18,432 bases of DNA from Actinomycetota bacterium (lineage in GTDB: Bacteria; Actinomycetota; Actinomycetes; Actinomycetales; Microbacteriaceae), in the NCBI GenBank assembly GCA_009704705.1, contig WLDR01000012.1, positions 1 to 18,432 of the forward strand, read 5' to 3'. Below the pieces are notes generated by a model. It had not been told where the DNA came from. It made no database searches and saw only the letters and a list, made by a program, of their open reading frames with translations. Shown in pieces: positions 8,225-14,350 of the stretch; positions within the stretch are counted from its first letter, which is position 1; every line of letters begins with the position of its first letter. The position numbers and the translations under genes were made by a program.

Positions 8225-8605
8225 ATGCCAACCGGCAAAGTCAAGTTCTATGACGACGAGAAGGGCTTCGGCTTCATTTCTTCGGATGACGGAGACGAAG
8301 TCTTCCTCCACGCGAGCGCACTGCCCGACGGCGTTAGCGTTCGGCCCGGGAGTCGCCTCGAGTTCGGTATCGCCGATGGCAAGCGCGGCCCGCAAGCGCT
8401 CTCGGTTCGTGTTCTCGAAACGCCAACCCCATTGTCGAAGATGAATCGCAAAGGCGCTGACGACATGGCGGTAATCATCGAAGACCTCGTGAAACTTCTC
8501 GACGGAATCGGGAACGGACTTCGCAAGGGCCGTTATCCCGAGGGTCCGCAGGGGGCAAAGATTGCCGCCCTGCTCCGGCGTGTAGCCGAAGACTTCGATA
8601 GCTAG
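8225..8605 (+). CDS. Cold-shock-domain protein with C-terminal extension
   Basis: Single-stranded RNA/DNA-binding cold-shock protein, cytoplasmic. The CSD occupies residues 1-66, with RNP-1 KGFGFIS at 13-19 and RNP-2 VFLHAS at 26-31. The remaining ~60 residues form a helical extension (ADDMAVIIEDLVKLLDGIGNGLRKGRYPEG...). The total of 126 residues is nearly twice the 67-70 of classical CspA and close to the extended CspB type of mycobacteria (about 135). ATG 8225 follows GAGGAG at 8215-8220. The downstream DUF3027 gene starts 7 nt after the stop, with its ribosome site overlapping this stop codon, so the two form an operon. The extension is known in Actinobacteria, but its role is not clear to me. 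Confidence 0.95.
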   Translation: MPTGKVKFYDDEKGFGFISSDDGDEVFLHASALPDGVSVRPGSRLEFGIADGKRGPQALSVRVLETPTPLSKMNRKGADDMAVIIEDLVKLLDGIGNGLRKGRYPEGPQGAKIAALLRRVAEDFDS

Positions 8606-8612
8606 GAACCCT

Positions 8613-9194
8613 GTGTCTCTTGATCTTGCCGGTGAACAAACGCTCGCGTTGAGCGCGCTTCACGAAGTGACGAAGCCCGACACGGTCGGCGCCTTTCGTG
8701 ACCGCGTCGCATCAGACGATGGAACGGTGACGCTCACCTTTCACAGCACCATGGCGGGTTATCCCGGATGGTTGTGGCACGTCGCACTTGCCGAAGTCGA
8801 GGGGGATGCCCCGACTGTGCTTGAACTCGAACTCTTGCCTCACGACGGTTCGTTGATTGCTCCCGACTGGGTGCCATGGTCACAACGGCTTGCCGAGTAC
8901 AAAGAGGCTCAGCGCCTCGCCCGCGAAGCCGGAGAGATCACCGAAGAAGACGAGCCGGTCATCGTTCCCGACTCGGAGGATTTTGACGGCGACCTCGGCC
9001 TTGTGGGCCTCGATGAGGACGACGAGTCAGATGACGATGACGATGACTCGGACGATGACTCGGACGATGACGATGATTTGGACGACGAAGAAGACGACGA
9101 CGAGGATGACGACGACGACGACGATGACTCGGACGACGAGTCAGATGACGAAGACGACTCGGAAGAAGATTCCGACGATGAGGATGAGCGCTAG
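8613..9194 (+). CDS. DUF3027 family protein with long polyacidic C-terminal tail
   Basis: Actinobacterial protein of unknown function. The conserved DUF3027 core spans about residues 10-95: LHEVTKPDTVG, the hallmark GYPGWLWHV at 49-57, and IAPDWVPWSQRL at 82-93. From about residue 134 to the end (193) the protein is almost only Asp, Glu and Ser in SDDD/SDDE-like repeats. This gives a highly negative, surely disordered tail that mimics nucleic-acid charge or binds basic partners (inference). GTG 8613 is the start, with TAGGAA overlapping the cold-shock stop codon. It is co-transcribed with the cold-shock gene. The stop TAG (9192-9194) overlaps the serC stop on the other strand. No catalytic motif is visible. 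Confidence 0.9.
   Translation: MSLDLAGEQTLALSALHEVTKPDTVGAFRDRVASDDGTVTLTFHSTMAGYPGWLWHVALAEVEGDAPTVLELELLPHDGSLIAPDWVPWSQRLAEYKEAQRLAREAGEITEEDEPVIVPDSEDFDGDLGLVGLDEDDESDDDDDDSDDDSDDDDDLDDEEDDDEDDDDDDDDSDDESDDEDDSEEDSDDEDER
9021..9188 (+). repeat. GAC/GAT-rich low-complexity tract encoding the acidic tail
   Basis: The DNA is a near-continuous run of GAC, GAT and GAG codons with interspersed TCG/TCA, including tandem GACGATGACTCG-type units around 9037-9070. Purines dominate the coding strand. Such tracts can change length by slippage, in steps of whole codons here, so tail length may vary among strains. Confidence 0.8.
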
Positions 9195-10303
9195 AGGCTC
9201 CCGACCACAAAGTCGATGCACGCGGTCAGCGCGCGCACGTCATCCGGATCGATCGCCGTAAACGTCGCGACGCGAAGCTGATTGCGTCCGAGCTTTCGGT
9301 ACGGGTCAGTGTCAACCACGCCGTTGGCTCGCAATACCTTCGAGACTGCGGCGGCGTCGATTGAATCGTCGAAGTCAATCGTGACGACGACTTGAGAGCG
9401 GTGGTCGGGGTTCGTCACGAATGGCGTTGCGAAATCGCGAGATGCCGCCCAGTCGTAGAGAACCCCCGATGACTCCCGCGTGCGCGCGTCTGCCCAAGCG
9501 AGGCCGCCGCGCTCGTTCATCCACTTCACCTGGTTTTCCATCAGAAGCAGGGTGCCGATTGCGGGTGTATTCAGTGTTTGCTCGAGTCGGCTGTTGTCGA
9601 CGGCGTTCTTCAAACTCAAGAACTCTGGAACCCAACGCCCGCTGGCCGCAATGTGCTCAACGCGTTCGATTGCGGCGGGGGAGAACAGCGCGAACCAGAG
9701 TCCGCCATCTGCCGCAAAGTTCTTCTGCGGAGCAAAGTAGTAAACATCTGTTTCGGTCACATCGAAATCAATGCCGCCGGCGGCGCTCGTCGCATCGACA
9801 ACCGTGAGTGCGCCCGCGTCACCCGTCACCCGGGTGACCGGGGCCATGACGCCTGTCGAGGTTTCGTTGTGTGGCCACGCATAAAGATCGATACCGGCCG
9901 TTGCGACGGGTTCACTGCGCGATCCGCCCGGAGCAGTCAGCACCATTGGCGCGTCGAGAAATGGAGTTGTTGCGGCCGTTGCGAACTTTTGGCCGAACTC
10001 GCCAAACACGAGGTTCTGGCTTTGCTTTTCGATGAGCGAGAAGGCGGCTGCGTCCCAGAACGCCGTGGAGCCACCGTTGCCGAGCAAAACTTCGTATCCG
10101 TCGGGGATTCGGAACAAGTCACCAAGTCCACTGCGCACGCGACCAACCAAGTCTTTGACCGGCGCCTGGCGGTGGGATGTGCCGAGAAGTTCGGCACCAG
10201 CACCGGCGAGGTAGGCGACTTGCTCATCCCGAACCTTTGAAGGGCCGCATCCGAAGCGCCCGTCTTGAGGAAGCAATTTCTGAGGAATGGTGATGTCGGC
10301 CAT
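9191..10303 (-). CDS. serC: Phosphoserine aminotransferase
   Basis: PLP enzyme that converts 3-phosphohydroxypyruvate and glutamate to phosphoserine in serine biosynthesis (also used in pyridoxine synthesis in some bacteria); cytoplasmic. The 370-residue product has the actinobacterial/mycobacterial-type SerC sequence: N-terminal RFGCGPSKVR, LLGTSHRQAPVK, LGNGGSTAFWDA, VDATSAAGG, and the PLP-binding lysine Lys194 in APQKNFAADGG. The start ATG 10303 (MADITIPQKLLPQDGRF) matches where the family begins. The gene is divergent from dtxR across a 66-nt gap and convergent with DUF3027. Their stop codons share the palindrome CTAG (9191-9194), so no intergenic terminator exists between them. Confidence 0.95.
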   Translation of the reverse strand: MADITIPQKLLPQDGRFGCGPSKVRDEQVAYLAGAGAELLGTSHRQAPVKDLVGRVRSGLGDLFRIPDGYEVLLGNGGSTAFWDAAAFSLIEKQSQNLVFGEFGQKFATAATTPFLDAPMVLTAPGGSRSEPVATAGIDLYAWPHNETSTGVMAPVTRVTGDAGALTVVDATSAAGGIDFDVTETDVYYFAPQKNFAADGGLWFALFSPAAIERVEHIAASGRWVPEFLSLKNAVDNSRLEQTLNTPAIGTLLLMENQVKWMNERGGLAWADARTRESSGVLYDWAASRDFATPFVTNPDHRSQVVVTIDFDDSIDAAAVSKVLRANGVVDTDPYRKLGRNQLRVATFTAIDPDDVRALTACIDFVVGSL

Positions 10304-10369
10304 AGCACCGAATTCTACTTGTGCTCTTAATCGCTGCGTTGCGGGCAGGTAATCTGAGGAGCGGGGCTC

Positions 10370-11119
10370 ATGCCTCGGCGCAGTCTGCGTCACTCCCGAC
10401 TCCCGAATCGAATTGCGGACCTCATGACAGATCTGATCGACACGACAGAAATGTACTTGCGCACCATTTTGGAGTTGGAAGAAGAAAACGTCGTCCCTAT
10501 GCGCGCGCGTATTTCTGAGCGACTCGACCACACCGGTCCGACGGTGTCGCAAACGGTTGCGCGAATGGAACGCGATGGACTCGTGATTGTTGCCGATGAT
10601 CGTCGGTTGGAGCTGACAGACCTGGGCCGCCACAAGGCAACGGTGGTGATGCGTAAGCATCGGTTGGCCGAACGCCTGCTGCGCGACATCATCGGCCTGG
10701 AGTGGGAGTTCGTTCACGAAGAGGCGTGCCGATGGGAGCACGTAATGAGTGATCACGTTGAGCGCAAGATTCTCGCTTTGCTCGAGAATCCGACCGAGTC
10801 ACCCTATGGAAATCCAATTCCGGGTCTCGGCGAATTCGGGCTGAAGGACGCACATGCTTTTGCGGATGGTCTCGTCACGGCAGACACCGTGGCATCCGGC
10901 GGCGTCTTGCGAGGCACCCTCATGCGCATCGCCGAGCCGGTTCAACACGTTCCAGATATGCTCCGCATGCTTCTCGACGCCGGGGTGATTCCCGGCGCCC
11001 GCCTTGCAGTTGAGCGAACCGACACCTACCTGAGAGTCACGTGCGAAACCACCGGCGGGTCGTGCGAGCTTGCACTAGATATGGGGTCATATTTGTTTCT
11101 CAACCCCGACATATCGTGA
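10370..11119 (+). CDS. dtxR: DtxR/IdeR-family iron-dependent transcriptional repressor
   Basis: Fe(II)-activated repressor of iron uptake genes, binding 'iron boxes' as a dimer. Counting from Met19 (MTDLIDTTEMYL), the residues align one-to-one with DtxR/IdeR: Met10, His79, Glu83, His98, Cys102, Glu105 and His106 are all present. The winged HTH has GPTVSQTVARMERDGL, and a C-terminal SH3-like domain follows. Two starts are possible. ATG 10370 has an excellent GAGGAG ribosome site 8 nt upstream and adds an unusual basic 18-residue leader (MPRRSLRHSR...). ATG 10424 gives the classic length with a poor site. I keep the longer one on ribosome-site evidence. It is a single gene, divergent from serC. 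Confidence 0.94.
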   Translation: MPRRSLRHSRLPNRIADLMTDLIDTTEMYLRTILELEEENVVPMRARISERLDHTGPTVSQTVARMERDGLVIVADDRRLELTDLGRHKATVVMRKHRLAERLLRDIIGLEWEFVHEEACRWEHVMSDHVERKILALLENPTESPYGNPIPGLGEFGLKDAHAFADGLVTADTVASGGVLRGTLMRIAEPVQHVPDMLRMLLDAGVIPGARLAVERTDTYLRVTCETTGGSCELALDMGSYLFLNPDIS

Positions 11120-11160
11120 TTTGAGAGCGATTTTCGACATTACGACACGCGGGCTCCGAT

Positions 11161-11189
11161 GTGACCACAGGGTAAACCCCCGGTAACAT
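11161..11189 (+). promoter_or_regulatory. Promoter with three MtrA-like direct repeats upstream of NlpC/P60 gene
   Basis: Three 5-mers of the form GT(G/A)A(C/A) recur at exact 11-bp spacing: GTGAC at 11161, GTAAA at 11172 and GTAAC at 11183. The GTnAC-N6-GTnAC direct repeat is the reported MtrA recognition pattern in Actinobacteria, where MtrA controls NlpC/P60 and Rpf cell-wall hydrolases. GTGACC (11161-11166) and TAACAT (11184-11189) are also spaced 17 bp like -35/-10 hexamers. Transcription would then start near 11196. Confidence 0.6.
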
Positions 11190-11195
11190 TGAGCA

Positions 11196-11334
11196 TGGTT
11201 CGTGGCTAACAAATGGCCATGAACCTGATCGCAGAGGCGTTCCAACACCCGCCCCTCTGTGTGAGAAATCGAAGCTCATGTGCATCGTGGCGGGGTAGGC
11301 AACCTAGCCTGTTGGAGCGCCGGAGAGAAATCTT
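11196..11334 (+). promoter_or_regulatory. Structured 5' leader of the NlpC/P60 gene (possible cis-regulatory RNA)
   Basis: About 139 nt without a convincing ORF separate the inferred transcription start from the TTG start codon. Visible hairpins are a 10-bp stem 11197-11206/11216-11225 (one G-U), a stem 11232-11239/11250-11259 with a 2-nt bulge, and TAGG/CCTA at 11296-11306 enclosed by GGCG (11289-11292) and CGCC (11318-11321). The last pairing ends right before the ribosome site GGAGAG (11322-11327). NlpC/P60 and Rpf genes in Actinobacteria often carry c-di-AMP (ydaO) riboswitches. I could not find the ydaO core (GGGGAACC, ACAGCTAAC), so no class is assigned. Confidence 0.45.
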
Positions 11335-12183
11335 TTGGCAGATTTAGGTATGAACCACGGTCCGCACGATTACACGTTGTCTCGAGCCGGACGAAAGCTT
11401 TACTCGACGCGCAAAGAACGCTCGCGCATCCGCAAGAGCACAGCTCGTCGCATTTCTCGCAACGCTGCCCAGATCGCCGAAGCGACGGTGACGTCGATTA
11501 CGGGAGTTGTGTCGCAGACGGCGACGACTGCTCGTCACGCAGTTCCTAGGAGGAGTGTTCCACGTTCGCAGCGTCACCGCTTGGCGAATGTTGGCGTGAG
11601 CGCCGTCGCGTTTGCACTTGTCGGTACCTTCTCGCTACCCGCATACGCACTGACACCGGGAACGCTGGAGTCGGAGTATGGCCAGGCACTGGCCGCACAA
11701 TCGGTGTACGCCCACCAGTCACAGAACGACGCGACGCGTCCGTCCACCATGTCCATCGGTGACGCACCCGCAGACGAAATCGAACGCCCGAGCTATGACG
11801 GACCGAGCGTTCGCGACTATCTGGAGAACCCGCCGTACCCGAACTTCAGCTTGGCGCAGGTATTCGAGGTGGCCAAGCAGTACATCGGCACGCCGTACCT
11901 CGCGTATGGCGCGTCGCCTGCCGGCTTCGATTGCTCGGGCTTCACGCAATTCGTATACGCACAATTCGGTGTTCCGCTCATTCACCTCGCCTCGGCACAG
12001 ATGTACGCCGGCACGGTTATTTCTGAGGCGGATGCGCAGCCCGGTGATCTCGTTTGGATGCCCGGACACATCGGCTTCTGGGCCGGCCCGGGCATGATGC
12101 TCGACTCGCCGACCGAAGGCAAGAGCATCGCTATTCGCCCGATTTGGTCTGACTACTACGTGGTTTTCCGCGTCGGCATCTAA
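11335..12183 (+). CDS. NlpC/P60 (C40) peptidoglycan hydrolase, exported
   Basis: Cell-wall gamma-D-glutamyl-diaminoacid endopeptidase-type enzyme, acting outside the membrane in wall remodelling or daughter-cell separation. The 282-residue product begins with a long basic cytoplasmic-type segment (1-82, many Arg/Lys). A hydrophobic helix at about 84-104 ends in a signal-peptidase-like AYA before LTPG. A low-complexity linker follows, then the NlpC/P60 domain (about 172-282) with catalytic Cys200 in FDCSGFTQFVY and His245 in GHIGFWAG. The C-terminal catalytic domain is intact. TTG 11335 is chosen as start because GGAGAG lies 7 nt upstream; ATG 11350 is an in-frame alternative with a poor site. 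The 80-residue N-region is unusually long for a signal peptide. Upstream MtrA-like repeats fit a cell-division hydrolase role. Confidence 0.93.
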   Translation: MADLGMNHGPHDYTLSRAGRKLYSTRKERSRIRKSTARRISRNAAQIAEATVTSITGVVSQTATTARHAVPRRSVPRSQRHRLANVGVSAVAFALVGTFSLPAYALTPGTLESEYGQALAAQSVYAHQSQNDATRPSTMSIGDAPADEIERPSYDGPSVRDYLENPPYPNFSLAQVFEVAKQYIGTPYLAYGASPAGFDCSGFTQFVYAQFGVPLIHLASAQMYAGTVISEADAQPGDLVWMPGHIGFWAGPGMMLDSPTEGKSIAIRPIWSDYYVVFRVGI

Positions 12184-12191
12184 CGCGTAAC

Positions 12192-12210
12192 TCGCGGTTC
12201 AAGTCCGCGA
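12192..12210 (+). other. tRNA T-arm-like hairpin (probably a fragment or chance)
   Basis: Just after the NlpC/P60 stop, a 6-bp stem (12192-12197/12205-12210) holds the 7-nt loop TTCAAGT, which fits the tRNA T-loop consensus TTCRANY, and is followed by ACACCA. No acceptor, D or anticodon arms can be found: the upstream sequence is coding and the 7-nt acceptor strand is missing. It is not a functional tRNA. It may be a relic or an accidental hairpin. Confidence 0.35.
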
Positions 12211-12220
12211 CACCAATTCG

Positions 12221-12262
12221 TCACTGACTCCCGGCGCGCCGTTGCCGGGAGTCGGTGGTTTT
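12221..12262 (+). terminator. Rho-independent terminator of the NlpC/P60 gene
   Basis: A 10-bp perfect stem GACTCCCGGC/GCCGGGAGTC (12226-12235/12244-12253) extends by 5 further pairs, two of them G-U, to 12221/12258. The loop is 8 nt, and TTTT follows at 12259-12262. It lies 38 nt after the stop codon and before the HNH gene. Confidence 0.85.
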
Positions 12263-12332
12263 GGGGGTTACCGTGTGCTCAAGAACTTCTGCCGTTCCTG
12301 CACGCCACGCAGGAAAGCTCTGAGGAGGCGTG

Positions 12333-12830
12333 ATGCAAACTTTGGTTCTCAACGCGGGCTACGAACCTCTCGCGGTTGTCTCATTTCGCCGCGCACTCAT
12401 GCTTGTGCTCAATAACAAGGCGTCGGTCATCAAGATAGACCCGGAGAATCCGATACAAACGGTCACCGCAACGTTCGATCGCCCCAGTGTCATCGTCTTG
12501 CGTCGCTACGTACGAGTCCCGTATGTGCGGCGCATTCCTGTTTCACGGCGTGGCATTCTGCGCCGCGACGCGTACCGTTGCGCTTACTGCGCGGCGGGGG
12601 CGGCGACAATTGACCACGTCGTCCCACGCTCGCGCGGTGGCCAAGACACCTGGGAGAACTTGGTCGCGTGTTGTTTTCGATGCAACAACGTCAAGGGCGA
12701 TCGGCTGCTGCGCGACCTCGGCTGGAAGCTTCGCGCCGCGCCACGCATGCCGAGCGGACCCGCATGGTTCGCCATGGGAATCGAGCACAAGCAAGAAGCC
12801 TGGATGGACTTCTTGGCGGTGGCTGCTTAG
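12333..12830 (+). CDS. HNH-family nuclease-like protein
   Basis: A 165-residue protein with an HNH (His-Me finger) nuclease fold. N-terminal MQTLVLNAGYEPLAVVSFRRA (a stretch of the actinobacterial HNH family) leads to the zinc/HNH region: Cys83-x2-Cys86, IDHVVPRSRGG with Asp94-His95, Asn109 in ENL, then Cys114-x2-Cys117 followed by Asn118. All hallmark residues are present. The family is widespread as a chromosomal single gene in Actinobacteria, and the cellular substrate is not known to me. ATG 12333 is preferred over GTG 12330 since GAGGAGG (12322-12328) then has a 4-nt spacing. Its stop codon overlaps that of the convergent ABC gene by 4 nt (12827-12830). Confidence 0.93.
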   Translation: MQTLVLNAGYEPLAVVSFRRALMLVLNNKASVIKIDPENPIQTVTATFDRPSVIVLRRYVRVPYVRRIPVSRRGILRRDAYRCAYCAAGAATIDHVVPRSRGGQDTWENLVACCFRCNNVKGDRLLRDLGWKLRAAPRMPSGPAWFAMGIEHKQEAWMDFLAVAA

Positions 12831-13618
12831 TCTGAACGGCCACTTCGGCTCGACCATCGGCCGTGTGCAAAATCCACAACGATAGGTACGCCGAAACACG
12901 CGGTGAGGTTTTCAGATGTCAGTACGTCGACCGCAAAGCCACGAGTGATGATCCTGCCCTTGCTCATGAGCGCCGCGTGCGTGGTTGAGGTCGGCAGCTC
13001 CTCGAGGTGATGCGTGATCATCACGGTGGTGAGATCAGGATTCTCTGTGCTGAGCTCGGCGATCGTGTCGAGAACCTGTTCTCGAGCCGCCAGGTCGAGC
13101 CCCGCGGCCGGCTCGTCGAGAAGCAACATCTGAGGTTTCAGTAGTGTCGCCCGCGCGAGCAAAGTTCGACCCAGCTCACCCTGCGAGAGGGCGCGCCACG
13201 AGGTGTCGGCGACGTGGCTGAGCCCTAACCGTGCGAGGTGGTGATTCGCTTCGTCCGTCTGCATCGGCGTCGGTTCCCACCGCATCGGTGTTTCGACCGT
13301 TCGCGTGAACGCGGTGAGCACGATGTCACGCGCGGTCATCGGCCACTCCATCGAGTGGTGCGTCGTCACGTATCCCAGTCGTTCGCGAATGTCACTCAAT
13401 GGGGTCCTACCGACGCGCATGCCGAAAATGGTTGCGGTGCCTCGAACCGGCAGAGTCGACGTGGCGCACACGGCGAGCAGCGTCGATTTGCCGGCACCAT
13501 TCGGTCCGATGACGGCCCACTGCTCGCCGGCCTTGACCTCAAAAGTCACGTCATCGAGCGTGGGCTTGCCGGAGCGAAGAATGCTGACGTGGTCGAGTTC
13601 GATTGCCACGCTATTCAT
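12827..13618 (-). CDS. ABC-type ATPase (orphan ATP-binding subunit)
   Basis: Single ABC ATPase domain of 263 residues. It has Walker A GPNGAGKST (38-46), a variant signature LSQGE (144-148, where LSGGQ is usual), Walker B MLLLDEP (164-170) and H-loop His203 in MITHH. No permease or binding-protein gene is adjacent, so the partner is elsewhere or it is a soluble ABC protein. The sequence (IELDHVSILRSGKPTLDDVTFEVKAGEQWAVIGP) resembles the ModF/YlmA-like group often annotated as iron or molybdate transporter ATPases. ATG 13618 is chosen because CATAAT (13626-13631, minus sense) ends 7 nt upstream, as in leaderless actinobacterial mRNAs; GTG 13624 would be too close to that box. The substrate is unknown. 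Confidence 0.92.
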   Translation of the reverse strand: MNSVAIELDHVSILRSGKPTLDDVTFEVKAGEQWAVIGPNGAGKSTLLAVCATSTLPVRGTATIFGMRVGRTPLSDIRERLGYVTTHHSMEWPMTARDIVLTAFTRTVETPMRWEPTPMQTDEANHHLARLGLSHVADTSWRALSQGELGRTLLARATLLKPQMLLLDEPAAGLDLAAREQVLDTIAELSTENPDLTTVMITHHLEELPTSTTHAALMSKGRIITRGFAVDVLTSENLTACFGVPIVVDFAHGRWSSRSGRSD

Positions 13619-13625
13619 ACCCACA

Positions 13626-13654
13626 ATTATGGCACTGACTTTTTATGTATCCAT
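13626..13654 (-). promoter_or_regulatory. Candidate promoter of the ABC gene with operator over the -35 region
   Basis: On the minus strand CATAAT (13626-13631, five of six consensus bases) lies 7 nt before the ATG. The -35 position 17 bp upstream (13649-13654) is not consensus but falls inside the near-palindrome ATGTATCCAT (13645-13654, plus sense). Confidence 0.5.
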
Positions 13655-13716
13655 TGGACCGAGAAGTCCTGAAATCTGTCGCTTTTTGGGCGGAATTGCC
13701 TTGTGAATGGATACAT
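13645..13716. repeat. Pair of inverted near-palindromic operators (ATGTATCCAT and ATGGATACAT)
   Basis: The 11-bp arms ATGTATCCATT (13645-13655) and AATGGATACAT (13706-13716) are perfect inverted copies. Each 10-bp core is itself one base away from the palindrome ATGTATACAT, a form typical of FadR/VanR-subfamily (FCD) GntR operators. Core starts are 62 bp apart, about six helical turns, placing both on one DNA face. They flank the divergent ABC and AhpD-fold promoters, and an FCD-type GntR regulator lies at the right end of the window. Confidence 0.6.
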
Positions 13717-13729
13717 TCGGCAATAGAGT
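13701..13729 (+). promoter_or_regulatory. Candidate promoter for the AhpD-fold/M24 operon
   Basis: TTGTGA (13701-13706) and TAGAGT (13724-13729) are spaced exactly 17 bp. The right-hand operator copy (13707-13716) sits in the spacer directly after the -35 box, which suits repression. The mRNA leader to the ATG at 13769 would be about 30 nt. Confidence 0.45.
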
Positions 13730-13768
13730 CATAACCAATCACGTGACGCACACTCAAGAAGTAGGGCA

Positions 13769-14350
13769 ATGGCACTCATCAGACTTGCGGAGATTGACGA
13801 ACTCGAGGGCGCTGCCCGCGAGGTCGCCGAGTCGGGACAGGCGCAGTACGGCAAAGTACTTGAGACCTGGAAAGCGATCATGAACAAGCCCGAGATGTTC
13901 GCCACCTACCTGCCGTTCCTGCGCACCGTTGCCGGTCCGGGTGTGATGGATGCGCAGCTCAAAGACGCGTGCGCCCTCTACGTGGGCTTCCTCAACCACT
14001 GCACCTACACGGTGAGCCACCGAGCAACGTCGGCGGCGGCCAAGGGCGTGACCGATGACGAGATGCGAGCTATTGTGGGCGGCCGATGGGATGCTATGCC
14101 CGCGAACTGGCGCGCGGCTCTCGAACTCACGCGCGAGCTGACCCTCAATCCGCAGACGGTGACGCACGAGGAGCTGCCGAAAGCCGCAACGCCCGCAACA
14201 TTGGCCGCGGTGAAGGAACACTTCACCGATGTTGAGATTCTCGAACTTGCGATGACGATTGCCATGTGGAACGCGTTGGCGCGTTTTCACCGCGTAATGG
14301 ATTTTGACCTCGATATGCCCGAAGCACCAGAAGGAGTGAAGCCAGAATGA
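13769..14350 (+). CDS. Carboxymuconolactone decarboxylase/AhpD-fold protein, altered active site
   Basis: All-helical protein of 193 residues in the CMD/AhpD superfamily. The diagnostic segment is KDACALYVGFLNHCTYTVSH (65-84), followed by RATSAAAKGVTDDEMRAIV, matching the AhpD-type CxxC...H region. Only the first cysteine (Cys78) remains: the second position is Thr81, with His84 following, so dithiol alkylhydroperoxidase chemistry seems impossible. A decarboxylase or other non-redox role is more likely. The ATG at 13769 follows AGAAGTAGGG. The stop overlaps the M24 start by 4 nt (ATGA), so the two proteins are made together and probably act in one pathway or complex. The actual reaction is unknown. 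Confidence 0.9.
   Translation: MALIRLAEIDELEGAAREVAESGQAQYGKVLETWKAIMNKPEMFATYLPFLRTVAGPGVMDAQLKDACALYVGFLNHCTYTVSHRATSAAAKGVTDDEMRAIVGGRWDAMPANWRAALELTRELTLNPQTVTHEELPKAATPATLAAVKEHFTDVEILELAMTIAMWNALARFHRVMDFDLDMPEAPEGVKPE

Noticed and set aside
9021..9188. Tandem repeat array or CRISPR-like structure
   Set aside because: The repeats are in frame and encode Asp/Glu/Ser codons, with no unique spacers.
11120..11334. c-di-AMP (ydaO) riboswitch before the NlpC/P60 gene
   Set aside because: The genomic context fits, but the conserved core sequences (GGGGAACC, GGGTGAA, ACAGCTAAC) are absent. I kept only a generic structured leader.
12192..12215. Functional tRNA gene
   Set aside because: Only a T-arm-like hairpin exists. 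Anticodon, D and acceptor arms are missing and the upstream bases are coding.
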